The notes under the pieces are model-generated. The model was given only the letters and a program-made list of their open reading frames with translations. It had not been told where the DNA came from and ran no database searches. Both the position numbers and the translations under genes were made by a program. DNA of 12,505 nucleotides from Pseudomonadota bacterium (GTDB taxonomy: Bacteria; Pseudomonadota; Gammaproteobacteria; Burkholderiales; Thiobacillaceae), in the NCBI GenBank assembly GCA_021836225.1, contig JAKBJA010000060.1:1-12505 (forward strand). The letters are read 5' to 3'. Positions 1 to 8,945 of this stretch are shown piece after piece (the stretch's first letter is position 1; every line of letters begins with the position of its first letter).

Positions 1-2
1 TG

Positions 3-797
3 GGCGACATCATGGGGAGCTGCGTGTTCAACCTGCTCATCATCGTGCTTCTGGATTTTCTGTATCGCAAGGAATCCGTCTATACGCGTGCACGGCAAGG
101 CAATGTGCTGTCTGCCGGCTATGGCATTGCGCTGATCGGCTTCGCCGGGTTCAATCTGCTGCTCTATCGCGCGGGGACGATCCCTTCCATTGGTCACGTC
201 GGCCTCTACACGCCGGTCATTCTGCTGCTCTATCTGCTGGCCATGCGTTCGCTTTATCGTTACGAGCAGGCTCAAGTCAGCGAGTATGTGGAAGATCGTG
301 TTGAGCTATATCCTGACATCAGCCTGAAGCAGGCGGTGCAAGGCTGCGTCATCGCCGCAGTTGCGGTGGTGGCGGCCGGCATCTGGCTGCCGTTTGTCGC
401 CAGGAACCTGGCCGTGGCCACGGCCTGGCAACAAAGTTTCGTGGGCACGCTGTTTGTCGCTGCGATCACGTCCACCCCTGAAGTCGTGGTCACGGTGGCC
501 GCCCTGCGTATGGGCGCGATCGATCTCGCCATCGGCAACCTGTTCGGCAGCAACCTGTTCAACATCGCCATTCTAGCCATCGACGACCTGGCCTATCTGC
601 CCGGCCCGCTGTTCGCCGACGTCTCGATCTCGCATGCCGCCTCCGCCTTCTCGGCCATGATGATGAGCGGGCTGGCCGTGGTCGGCCTGATGCTGCGGCC
701 GGTGTCGCGCGTTTTCCGCACGGTGAGCTGGATCAGTCTGCTTCTGCTCGTCATCTACCTGTTGAACACGCTATTCCTCTATCTCTATGGCCACTGA
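3..797 (+). CDS. CaCA-family sodium/calcium (cation) antiporter, 5' end cut by window
   Basis: This inner-membrane protein exchanges Ca2+ for Na+ or H+. The open frame runs in from the window edge (codons from base 3, Gly-Asp-Ile before the first ATG at 12), so that ATG is internal and the N-terminal half is missing. CaCA proteins carry two inverted alpha repeats. The window opens at the end of the first (GSCVFNLL, matching the family's GSNxFN), and the second is complete: TSTPE at about bases 468-482 and GNLFGSNLFN about 25 residues later. Around eight hydrophobic segments are visible, with a short charged loop (SEYVEDRVELYPD) in the middle, as expected between the two repeat bundles. The stop overlaps the start of the Ca2+-ATPase by 11 bases, which suggests co-translation and a shared role in cation export. 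The ion is inferred from the neighbour. Family assignment is firm, substrate is not. Confidence 0.85.
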   Translation, partial: GDIMGSCVFNLLIIVLLDFLYRKESVYTRARQGNVLSAGYGIALIGFAGFNLLLYRAGTIPSIGHVGLYTPVILLLYLLAMRSLYRYEQAQVSEYVEDRVELYPDISLKQAVQGCVIAAVAVVAAGIWLPFVARNLAVATAWQQSFVGTLFVAAITSTPEVVVTVAALRMGAIDLAIGNLFGSNLFNIAILAIDDLAYLPGPLFADVSISHAASAFSAMMMSGLAVVGLMLRPVSRVFRTVSWISLLLLVIYLLNTLFLYLYGH

Positions 798-3423
798 GCG
801 CAGCGAACAGTACTGGCATTGCCTCGACAGCGAGGGGGCTGCCGCGCATCTCGACACCGACCTCGCCCGTGGCCTGTCCGCAACGGACGCCGCTGCGCGG
901 CTTGAGCAGACCGGCCCCAACGTCCTGCAGGAACACGGCCGCCGTTCGCCGCTCCTCATGCTGGCGGCGCAGTTCACCGATTTCATGATCGTGGTGCTGA
1001 TCGCCGCTGCGGTCATTGCCGGCTTCGTCGGCGAGCCGCAGGACGCCATCGCCATCGTGGTCATTGTGTTTCTCAACGGCATCATCGGCTTCGCCCAGGA
1101 ATACCGTGCAGAACGCGCGATGGCAGCGCTGAAGAAGATGGCAAGCCCGCAGGCGCGTGTCATCCGCGACGGCCAGACCGTTCTCGTCGACGCACGCGAG
1201 TTGGTGCCCGGCGATTTGGTCGAGCTGGAGGCCGGCAACATCACGCCGGCCGACCTGCGCCTCGTCGAGTTGTCGGCATTCAAGGTAGACGAGTCGGCAT
1301 TGACCGGCGAATCGCAGCCGGTCGAGAAGCAGCTCGCGCAGCTGCACGAGGCCGACCTGCCGCTCGGCGACCGCCTCAACCTTGCCTACAAGGGCACGGT
1401 CGCGACCTATGGCCGTGCGCGCGGACTGGTGGTGGCGACCGGCATGCAGACCGAGCTGGGGAAGATCGCCACACTGCTGTCCGGGGAGTCTGGCAAGACG
1501 CCGCTGCAGAAGCGGCTGGCGCGCTTCGGCCAGCATCTGGCGCTGGTGGTGCTGGCGATCTGCGCGATCATTTTTGTCGCCGGCATGCTGCGCGGCGAAC
1601 CGCCTATGGTGATGATGCTCACCGCGGTCAGCCTGGCGGTCGCCGCCATTCCCGAGGCGCTGCCCGCGGTGGTCACCATTTCGCTCGCGCTGGGCGCGGC
1701 GCGCATGGTCAGGCAGAACGCGCTGATCCGTCGCCTGCCCGCGGTGGAGACGCTCGGCTCGGTCACCTATATCTGCTCCGACAAGACCGGCACGCTGACG
1801 CAGAACCGCATGCAGGTCGATTGCGTGCAGGCGGCCGCCGAGACCCGGCCTGGGCTGAGCGACTCGGCGAGCGCGCCATGGCGCGAACTTGGGCTGGCGA
1901 TGGTGCTGTGCAATGACGCTGTGGCCGACGCTGACGGAAAACTGAGCGGTGACCCCACCGAGACCGCGCTGCTCGCCGCAGGACGGTCCGCCGGGCTGGA
2001 TCAGGCGGCGCTTCAGCAAACCTGGCCGCGTCTGGCTGACCTGCCCTTCGATTCAGATCGTGCGCGCATGAGCACGCTGCATACCGATGGCAAGGCTGTA
2101 CTGATGCTGGTGAAAGGCGCGCCCGAGGGGATGCTGGATTTGTGTGTTGATCAGCTTTCCGCAAGCGGAACGATGGCGATCGATCGTGCGGCGCTGCAGG
2201 ATGAAGCCGGACAGTTGGCGTCGCAGGGGCTGCGTGTGCTGGCCTTCGCGCTGAAGCGGCTGCCGCGCATGCCGGACGCGCTCGATGCCGACACGCTGGA
2301 GGCGGGTCTCACCTTCATCGGGCTGGCCGGCCTGATCGACCCCCCGCGTCCCGAGGCCGCCGAAGCAGTGGCCGCCTGCAAGACGGCCGGCATCATCCCG
2401 GTGATGATCACTGGCGACCACCCGGCCACCGCACGGGCGATCGCCGCGCGGTTGGGCATCATCGAAGACGGCGGCAAGGTGCTCACTGGAGGCGAACTGG
2501 CGCGGCTGCCGCTGAGGGAATTCGAGCGCGAGGTGGAATCGGTTAGGGTCTACGCGCGCATCAATCCGGAACAGAAGATCAAGATCGTGCAGGCGCTGCA
2601 GGACCGCGGCGAGTTCGTCGCCATGACCGGTGACGGCGTCAACGACGCCCCCGCATTGAAGAAGGCCGACATCGGCGTCGCCATGGGCAGGGGCGGCACC
2701 GACGTGGCGCGCGAGGCGGCGCACATGACGCTGCTGGACGACAACTTCGCCACCATCGTCCATGCGGTGCGCGAAGGGCGCCGCATCTTCGACAACATCC
2801 GAAAGTTCGTCAAATACACCATGACAAGCAACTCGGGCGAGATCTGGACCATCTTTCTCGCACCCTTCATGGGCCTGCCAATCCCGCTGTTGCCGATTCA
2901 CATCCTGTGGATCAATCTCGTCACCGACGGCCTGCCGGGACTTGCGCTCGCCGGCGAGCGTGCCGAACGCAATCTCATGCAGCGGCCACCGCGTCCGCCG
3001 AAGGAAAGCATCTTCGCTCACGGCATGTGGCAGCACATTTTATGGGTGGGCCTGCTGATGGGCAGCGTGTCGCTGCTGACGCAGGCGTGGGCGATCCACA
3101 CAGGATCCGCACATTGGCAGAGCATGGTGTTCACCGTGTTGACGCTGTCGCAGCTGGGACATGTGCTGGCGATTCGCTCCGAGCGCGACTCGCTGTTTAC
3201 CCAGGGTGTGCTGTCCAACCGGCTGCTGATCGGCGCACTGCTGCTCACCTTCGCCCTGCAGATGGCCGTGCTCTATGTGCCCTGGCTCAATCCCATCTTC
3301 AATACCGAGCCCTTGAGCCTGGACGAACTGGCCGCGTGCCTGGCGCTGTCCTCGGTGGTGTTTGTCGGCGTGGAAATCGAAAAGGCGCTGGTGCGGCGCG
3401 GCTGGCTTTACAAGAGTCCTTAG
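787..3423 (+). CDS. P-type (P2) Ca2+-transporting ATPase
   Basis: This 878-residue inner-membrane pump uses ATP to export Ca2+. All P-type hallmarks are present. They are the actuator motif TGES (173-176), the phosphorylated Asp332 in SDKTGT, the nucleotide-domain motifs DPTE (389-392) and KGAPE (443-447), the hinge motifs TGDH (542-545) and TGDGVND (614-620), and an N-terminal cation-ATPase domain (WHCLDSEGAAAHL). Ion-site residues follow the SERCA/PMR1 pattern: VAAIPEALP in membrane helix 4 (PEALP at 289-293), Asn682 and Glu685 in helix 5, Asn710, Thr713 and Asp714 in helix 6 (NLVTDGLP). This favours Ca2+ over K+/Na+ or heavy metals. The start lies inside the antiporter gene with no clear Shine-Dalgarno before it, so translation is probably coupled. 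The stop TAG overlaps the glnE stop on the other strand, and no terminator is seen between them. Mn2+ transport is an alternative. Confidence 0.93.
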   Translation: MATERSEQYWHCLDSEGAAAHLDTDLARGLSATDAAARLEQTGPNVLQEHGRRSPLLMLAAQFTDFMIVVLIAAAVIAGFVGEPQDAIAIVVIVFLNGIIGFAQEYRAERAMAALKKMASPQARVIRDGQTVLVDARELVPGDLVELEAGNITPADLRLVELSAFKVDESALTGESQPVEKQLAQLHEADLPLGDRLNLAYKGTVATYGRARGLVVATGMQTELGKIATLLSGESGKTPLQKRLARFGQHLALVVLAICAIIFVAGMLRGEPPMVMMLTAVSLAVAAIPEALPAVVTISLALGAARMVRQNALIRRLPAVETLGSVTYICSDKTGTLTQNRMQVDCVQAAAETRPGLSDSASAPWRELGLAMVLCNDAVADADGKLSGDPTETALLAAGRSAGLDQAALQQTWPRLADLPFDSDRARMSTLHTDGKAVLMLVKGAPEGMLDLCVDQLSASGTMAIDRAALQDEAGQLASQGLRVLAFALKRLPRMPDALDADTLEAGLTFIGLAGLIDPPRPEAAEAVAACKTAGIIPVMITGDHPATARAIAARLGIIEDGGKVLTGGELARLPLREFEREVESVRVYARINPEQKIKIVQALQDRGEFVAMTGDGVNDAPALKKADIGVAMGRGGTDVAREAAHMTLLDDNFATIVHAVREGRRIFDNIRKFVKYTMTSNSGEIWTIFLAPFMGLPIPLLPIHILWINLVTDGLPGLALAGERAERNLMQRPPRPPKESIFAHGMWQHILWVGLLMGSVSLLTQAWAIHTGSAHWQSMVFTVLTLSQLGHVLAIRSERDSLFTQGVLSNRLLIGALLLTFALQMAVLYVPWLNPIFNTEPLSLDELAACLALSSVVFVGVEIEKALVRRGWLYKSP

Positions 3424-6113
3424 CGCGGAGCTTGCATGACCTGCGCCCATAGCGCGTTGACCGCTTCGCGTATGGTTTCCACGGCGGGGTGCGGCACCCG
3501 CGCATAGCCAGCGCCGCTGAGCTTGATCGCATGCTGCTGGCGGCGCAATTCGCGGTAGGCGTCGGCGGCGGCCTGCGCGATGTCGGCGGGGATCAGCCCG
3601 GCCGAACCCGCACGCAGCAGGAGCGCAATGTTGCCGACGTTGTCGGCCAGTTCGGGATGCGCGGCGCAATGCCGCAGCACCAGGTACTGCACGCAGAATT
3701 CGACATCGACGATGCCGCCGCGGTCGTGCTTGAGGTCGAACAGTTCGCTGTCGTTGACATGACCGGCGTGCATCTTCTCGCGCATCGCCAGCACCTCCTC
3801 GCGCAACGTGCCGGCGTCGCGCGGCAGGCGCAGCACCTCGCGGCGCAGGGTCTCGAAGGTCTCGCCGATTGACGCGTCGCCGCACACGAAACGTGCGCGC
3901 GTCAGCGCCTGGTGCTCCCACAGCCAGGCGTGATGCAGCTGGTAGTCGCGGAAGGCCTCGGTCGAACTGACCAGGAGGCCGGAGGCGCCGTCCGGGCGCA
4001 GGCGCAGATCCGTTTCGTAAAGCATGCCGGCCGAGGTGAGGGTGCCGAGCCAGGTGTTGATGCGCTGCGCCAGCCGCGCGTAGATTTCCTGTGCGCGCGC
4101 GTCTTCATCGTCGTAGAGAAACACCAGGTCGAGGTCGGAGGCGTAGCCGAGCTCCTTGCCGCCGAGTTTGCCGTAACCGATGACGGCGAAGCGCGGCTCG
4201 TCGCGGTGACGCGTCTTCAGCCCTGCCCAGCAGCGCTCCAGCGTTTCGGCGAGCAGCGTGTCGGCCAGATACGACAGGTGGTCGGACAGCGCTTCCAGCG
4301 TCAGCCGCCCGGCCACGTCCTGCGCCAGCAGGCGCAGCGTCTGCACCCGCTTGAAACGGCGCAGCGCGTCCATCTGCGCTTCGGTGTCGCCGGGGCGGGC
4401 GTCGAGCTCGTCGTGCAGCTGGGCGGCGAGCTGTTTCCAGTCGGGCACGCTCATCAAATGTTGCGGTGCGATCAGCTCGTCCAGCAATTGCGGCTGCTGC
4501 GTGATCATCTGCGCCGCCCACGGGCTTGCCGCCAGCAGGCGCACCAGTTGCCGCAGCGCCGCCGGGTATTCGGCCATCAGCGCCAGATAGGTGGAACGGC
4601 GCGAGATGGCCTGCACCAGCGCGGCGAAGCGCTCCAGCGTGACCATCGGATCGGGCTGGCTGCCGATGACTTCAAGCGCGGGCGGCAACAGCGCGTTGAG
4701 CCGCAATTGCGTCGACTCGGCCAGTCGCGCGGCGTGCTGACGCAGTGCGTCGAGCGTGGTCAGCACCCTAACCGGATCGTCGTAGCCGGCGTTTGCCAGC
4801 AGCGTGTGGCTGGTGGCATCGTCCGCTGTGCCGCAGCACACGGCGGTGAGCGGGTGGCTGTTCTGGTCGGTTTGCGGCGCGGCGAACATCTGCTCGAAAT
4901 GGCGCGTGACCTTGTTGCGGTGTCGCTCGAGTGCGGCAAGCAGCGCGTCATGGCCGGAAAAATTCATGGCCTCGGCGAGCATCGCGCGCGATTCGGCATC
5001 GTCGGGCAAGAGCTGGGTCTGCGCATCGTCGAGATACTGGATGCGGTGTTCCAGACGACGCAAAAAGTCGTAAGCAGCGGCCAGTTCCTGCTGCGCGTCC
5101 GAGGTCATCAGGCCGCTCTTCACCAGTTCGCCCAGCACCGTCAGCGTCGGACGCTGCTGCAGCGAGGTGATCTGGCCGCCGCGGATGAGCTGGAACACCT
5201 GCGCGGTGAATTCGATTTCACGGATGCCGCCCGGCCCCAGCTTGACGTTGTGCGCCATCTCGCGGCGCGCCACCTCGCGGCGGATCTGCACGTGCAGGTC
5301 GCGGATCGCGGCGAAGGCACCGAAGTCGAGGTATTTGCGGAACACGAAGGGCTGCACGATTGCCATCAGTTCGTCGTGGAAGCTGCCGGTGAGCGGGCGC
5401 GCCTTGATCCAGGCATAGCGCTCCCACGGCCGCCCCTGTGCCACCAGGTAGTCCTCCAGCATGGCGAAGCCCATCGCGAACGGCCCCGAGTCGCCCCACG
5501 GCCGCAGCCGCAGGTCGACGCGGAAGACGTAGCCGTCGGCGGTGGCCTCGCCCAGCGCGGCGGTCAGCTTGCGGCCCAGCCGGATGAAGAATTCATGGTT
5601 GCTGAGGGTGCGGATGGGGGCCGCGGGATTGTCCGCCGAAGTGTCGCCTTCATCCGGGTAGAGATAGATGAGGTCGATGTCGGAAGAGACGTTGAGTTCG
5701 CCGCCGCCGAGCTTGCCCATGGCCACGACCACCATCTGCTGCGGCTGGCCGTTCTCGTCGCGCGGTTCGCCGTGGCGGGCGGCGAGCGCGGCGTGGTGGA
5801 AGTCGAGCGCAGCGCTGATGCACACCTCGGCCAGGCTGCTCCAGGTGGCGATCACCTCGGCCAGGTCGGCGTCGCCGGCGAGGTCGCGTGCGGTGGTGGC
5901 CAGCCACACGCGCTGGCGCAATTGCCGCAAACGCTGGTGCAGCGCGGCCTCATCGCTGCATGGCGGCTCGGCCAGAAAATCCTGCATCGCCGCGCGTCCG
6001 AAGGGCTGGCCGAGTTGGCTGGCCAGGATTTCGGCCAGTTGCGGCTGCGCGGCCAGCAGGCGGCTGCCGTAACGGGAACAGCGGGCAACGCGATCGAGTG
6101 CTGGAATGCTCAT
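3420..6113 (-). CDS. glnE: Bifunctional glutamine synthetase adenylyltransferase / adenylyl-removing enzyme
   Basis: GlnE adds AMP to, or removes it from, the conserved tyrosine of glutamine synthetase. It thereby turns nitrogen assimilation down or up in response to PII and glutamine. Two nucleotidyltransferase domains are visible. The N-terminal adenylyl-removase carries [16 protein letters not shown] (Asp145, Asp147). The C-terminal adenylyltransferase carries [18 protein letters not shown] (Asp660, Asp662). Each domain is followed by a helical region of the GlnD/PII-uridylyltransferase type. With the ATG at 6113 the product is 897 residues, slightly shorter than the E. coli enzyme. An in-frame GTG at 6161 would add 16 residues. 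Neither start has a convincing Shine-Dalgarno; the ATG was chosen because it keeps glnE clear of the acs leader. The gene diverges from acs and converges on the Ca2+-ATPase, sharing 4 bases at the stops. Confidence 0.96.
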   Translation of the reverse strand: MSIPALDRVARCSRYGSRLLAAQPQLAEILASQLGQPFGRAAMQDFLAEPPCSDEAALHQRLRQLRQRVWLATTARDLAGDADLAEVIATWSSLAEVCISAALDFHHAALAARHGEPRDENGQPQQMVVVAMGKLGGGELNVSSDIDLIYLYPDEGDTSADNPAAPIRTLSNHEFFIRLGRKLTAALGEATADGYVFRVDLRLRPWGDSGPFAMGFAMLEDYLVAQGRPWERYAWIKARPLTGSFHDELMAIVQPFVFRKYLDFGAFAAIRDLHVQIRREVARREMAHNVKLGPGGIREIEFTAQVFQLIRGGQITSLQQRPTLTVLGELVKSGLMTSDAQQELAAAYDFLRRLEHRIQYLDDAQTQLLPDDAESRAMLAEAMNFSGHDALLAALERHRNKVTRHFEQMFAAPQTDQNSHPLTAVCCGTADDATSHTLLANAGYDDPVRVLTTLDALRQHAARLAESTQLRLNALLPPALEVIGSQPDPMVTLERFAALVQAISRRSTYLALMAEYPAALRQLVRLLAASPWAAQMITQQPQLLDELIAPQHLMSVPDWKQLAAQLHDELDARPGDTEAQMDALRRFKRVQTLRLLAQDVAGRLTLEALSDHLSYLADTLLAETLERCWAGLKTRHRDEPRFAVIGYGKLGGKELGYASDLDLVFLYDDEDARAQEIYARLAQRINTWLGTLTSAGMLYETDLRLRPDGASGLLVSSTEAFRDYQLHHAWLWEHQALTRARFVCGDASIGETFETLRREVLRLPRDAGTLREEVLAMREKMHAGHVNDSELFDLKHDRGGIVDVEFCVQYLVLRHCAAHPELADNVGNIALLLRAGSAGLIPADIAQAAADAYRELRRQQHAIKLSGAGYARVPHPAVETIREAVNALWAQVMQAPR

Positions 6114-6116
6114 GGC

Positions 6117-6177
6117 TTGGAATAGGGTGGTTTGAATTAGAATTGGGCGCTTATCAAACACTCTATCAGCGGAGAGA
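6117..6177 (+). promoter_or_regulatory. Candidate acs promoter and ribosome binding site in the glnE-acs spacer
   Basis: The spacer between the two divergent starts is only 68 bases (6114-6181). It contains TTGGAA (6117-6122) and TAGAAT (6138-6143), a plausible sigma-70 pair but with a short 15-base gap. TTGAAT at 6132 has no good -10 partner. A clear Shine-Dalgarno, GGAGAGA (6171-6177), stands just before the acs ATG at 6182 and settles that start. No activator site was recognised. The ribosome site is convincing; the promoter is a weak call. Confidence 0.35.
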
Positions 6178-6181
6178 CGGT

Positions 6182-8149
<1,968 letters not shown>

Positions 8150-8260
8150 ACAGCGCGTTTTTCGGGGGTGGGCCCGCCGGGCCCTGTCTCTTGAATCCAG
8201 TCCTATTCGCCTCAATCTACGGGGCGAATTCATTTACTCATCACCCACGAAAGGGAAAAC
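8150..8260. other. Intergenic region after acs with two inverted repeats
   Basis: Two dyads are present. GGGCCC-GCC-GGGCCC (8170-8184) can form a 6-bp GC hairpin but has no T-run after it. ATTCGCC (8205-8211) and GGCGAAT (8223-8229) form a 7-bp stem with an 11-base loop, followed only by a mildly T-rich stretch. Either could end the acs transcript weakly or mark regulation of the next gene. TTGAAT at 8191-8196 could be a -35 box, but no good -10 follows. AAAGGGA just before the ATG at 8261 is the ribosome binding site of the next gene. Confidence 0.45.
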
Positions 8261-8650
8261 ATGTCGCATTACCATGCAGTCGTCTGGCTCGATCACAACG
8301 AAGCCCACGTCATGCACATCAGCCCGGCTGACGTTGAAAAATCCATCGTCCAGCCGGCCAACCCGCCGCGTCATCTGCAGCGCAAGCGGGGTTCCGTCAG
8401 CGGCAGCCGCCAGCCCGAAGACCAGCATTACTACCACGAGGTGGTGGAAGCCCTCGCCGGTGCGTCGGAAATCCTGATCGTCGGACCCGGCCAGGCCAAG
8501 CTCGAGCTGATCAAGCACATTCATTCCCACGACAATGAGGTTTCCAACAAAGTGATCGGCGTGGAAACCGTGGATCATCCGAGCGACGGCCAGCTCGTCT
8601 CGTTTGCCCGCAAATATTTCGTGGCCAAGGACAGAATGCTGTCGCAGTAA
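8261..8650 (+). CDS. Small eRF1/Pelota-like 'translational machinery' protein
   Basis: This is a 129-residue soluble protein with no signal peptide, no membrane segment and no cysteine, rich in histidine. It resembles a family often labelled 'translational machinery protein' in proteobacteria, which recalls the C-terminal domain of archaeal/eukaryotic release factor eRF1 and Pelota. The recognisable parts are the opening strand HYHAVVWLDHNEAHV, a helix with PEDQHYYHEVVEALAG, the strand-loop-helix ILIVGPGQAKLELIKHI, and the closing GVETVDHPSDGQLVSFARK. A basic, poorly ordered stretch (RHLQRKRGSVSGSR) sits in the middle. The gene is single, with its own ribosome site (AAAGGGA) and a strong terminator just downstream. 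A role at the ribosome is a guess from fold resemblance; no catalytic motif such as GGQ is present. Confidence 0.65.
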   Translation: MSHYHAVVWLDHNEAHVMHISPADVEKSIVQPANPPRHLQRKRGSVSGSRQPEDQHYYHEVVEALAGASEILIVGPGQAKLELIKHIHSHDNEVSNKVIGVETVDHPSDGQLVSFARKYFVAKDRMLSQ

Positions 8651-8678
8651 CCGAACTGCCGTAGCGGTCGAAACAATG

Positions 8679-8701
8679 AGCCCCCGTACAGGGGGCTTTT
8701 T
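8679..8701 (+). terminator. Intrinsic terminator
   Basis: AGCCCCC (8679-8685), loop GTACA and GGGGGCT (8691-8697) form a perfect 7-bp GC-rich hairpin running into a T-run (8697-8701). It lies 29 bases after the stop of the small translational-type protein and insulates the riboswitch region from read-through. Confidence 0.92.
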
Positions 8702-8723
8702 GTTGTGTTGATCCAAGTCGTTG

Positions 8724-8744
8724 AAAAACAAAAAGATTGTTTTT
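8724..8744. repeat. AT-rich inverted repeat upstream of the riboswitch
   Basis: AAAAACAA (8724-8731) and TTGTTTTT (8737-8744) are exact complements around a 5-base AAAGA loop. The stem is A/T only apart from one C-G pair, and its right arm ends in a T-run. It could back up the preceding terminator or bind a regulator of the downstream promoter. It may also be incidental in this AT-rich patch. Confidence 0.4.
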
Positions 8745-8765
8745 CTGTGAAAAGCGGGACGGGGC

Positions 8766-8792
8766 TAAAGTCCGTCGAAAACTCGTCGTTAC
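8766..8792 (+). promoter_or_regulatory. Candidate FliA (sigma-28)-type promoter for the riboswitch transcript
   Basis: TAAAGTCC (8766-8773) and GTCGTTAC (8785-8792) are separated by exactly 11 bases. The sigma-28 consensus is TAAAGTTT-N11-GCCGATAA; the matches are 6/8 and 5/8. Transcription would begin near 8799, just ahead of the c-di-GMP aptamer. A competing reading is a sigma-70 -10 box, GATAAT (8797-8802), with a poor -35; that would start the RNA at the very edge of the aptamer. The promoter class is uncertain, its position is sensible. Confidence 0.35.
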
Positions 8793-8804
8793 TGTTGATA
8801 ATCT

Positions 8805-8878
8805 GTACAAGGGCAAACCCGTCGCGAGGCGGGGACGCAAAGCTTCCGGTCTTCAGCAAGACAGCGGGGCTGCCAAGG
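8805..8878 (+). promoter_or_regulatory. Cyclic di-GMP-I (GEMM-I) riboswitch aptamer
   Basis: The sequence follows the GEMM-I consensus closely. GGGCAAACC (8811-8819) opens a hairpin CCCGTC / GGCGGG (8818-8823 with 8828-8833) capped by the GNRA tetraloop GCGA (8824-8827). Next comes the invariant GACGCAAAGC (8834-8843), then TTCCGGTCTT-CAGC-AAGAC (second hairpin, GTCTT 8849-8853 with AAGAC 8858-8862) and the conserved AGCGGGGC (8863-8870). TGCC (8871-8874) closes the short P1 helix with GGCA (8812-8815). The GNRA loop docking into the second stem is the known architecture. The RNA lies in the leader of the S8 protease gene and should make its expression respond to c-di-GMP, the second messenger of the biofilm/motility switch. 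Confidence 0.93.
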
Positions 8879-8908
8879 AAACCATGCCAAGGCTGGTGCG
8901 TCACGTGC

Positions 8909-8938
8909 CCTGATTCAGGCAATTCATTTGCAATCAGG
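8909..8938 (+). promoter_or_regulatory. Shine-Dalgarno-sequestering hairpin (riboswitch expression platform)
   Basis: CCTGATT (8909-8915) pairs perfectly with AATCAGG (8932-8938). Inside, after a CAG bulge, GCAA (8919-8922) pairs with TTGC (8928-8931) around the loop TTCAT. The stem totals 11 bp. Its 3' arm contains the AGG of the protease ribosome site AGGAG (8936-8940), 5 bases before the ATG at 8946. With no T-run nearby, control is probably at translation initiation. The sequence does not by itself say whether ligand turns translation on or off. Confidence 0.75.
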
Positions 8939-8945
8939 AGTCTCC

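Noticed and set aside
3912..6125. Long open frame (737 codons) on the + strand opposite glnE
   Set aside because: It is a shadow of the glnE codon pattern in GC-rich DNA. The translation is low in complexity, rich in Gln/His/Arg/Gly, without a recognisable domain. The same applies to the long antisense frames at 751-2019, 2053-3036, 6137-8233 and 8976-10730.
5888..6181. N-terminal extension of acs upstream to 5888
   Set aside because: The frame is open but lies over the 5' end of glnE and would add an Arg/Ala-rich stretch not found in Acs. The ATG at 6182 has a good ribosome site and the normal family N-terminus.
8170..8184. GGGCCC-GCC-GGGCCC as the acs terminator
   Set aside because: The stem is good but no T-run follows, so intrinsic termination is not supported. 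It is recorded only as an inverted repeat.
8894..8909. Second sigma-54-like element between the riboswitch and the protease
   Set aside because: TGGTGCGTCACGTGCC has GG and GC 10 bases apart but matches the rest of the consensus poorly and lies in GC-rich DNA, where such spacing is common. If real, it would give a transcript without the aptamer, so 5'-end mapping should look for it.
8928..8945. TTG at 8928 as start of the protease
   Set aside because: It sits within the SD-sequestering stem and has no Shine-Dalgarno of its own. ATG 8946 follows AGGAG at the right distance.
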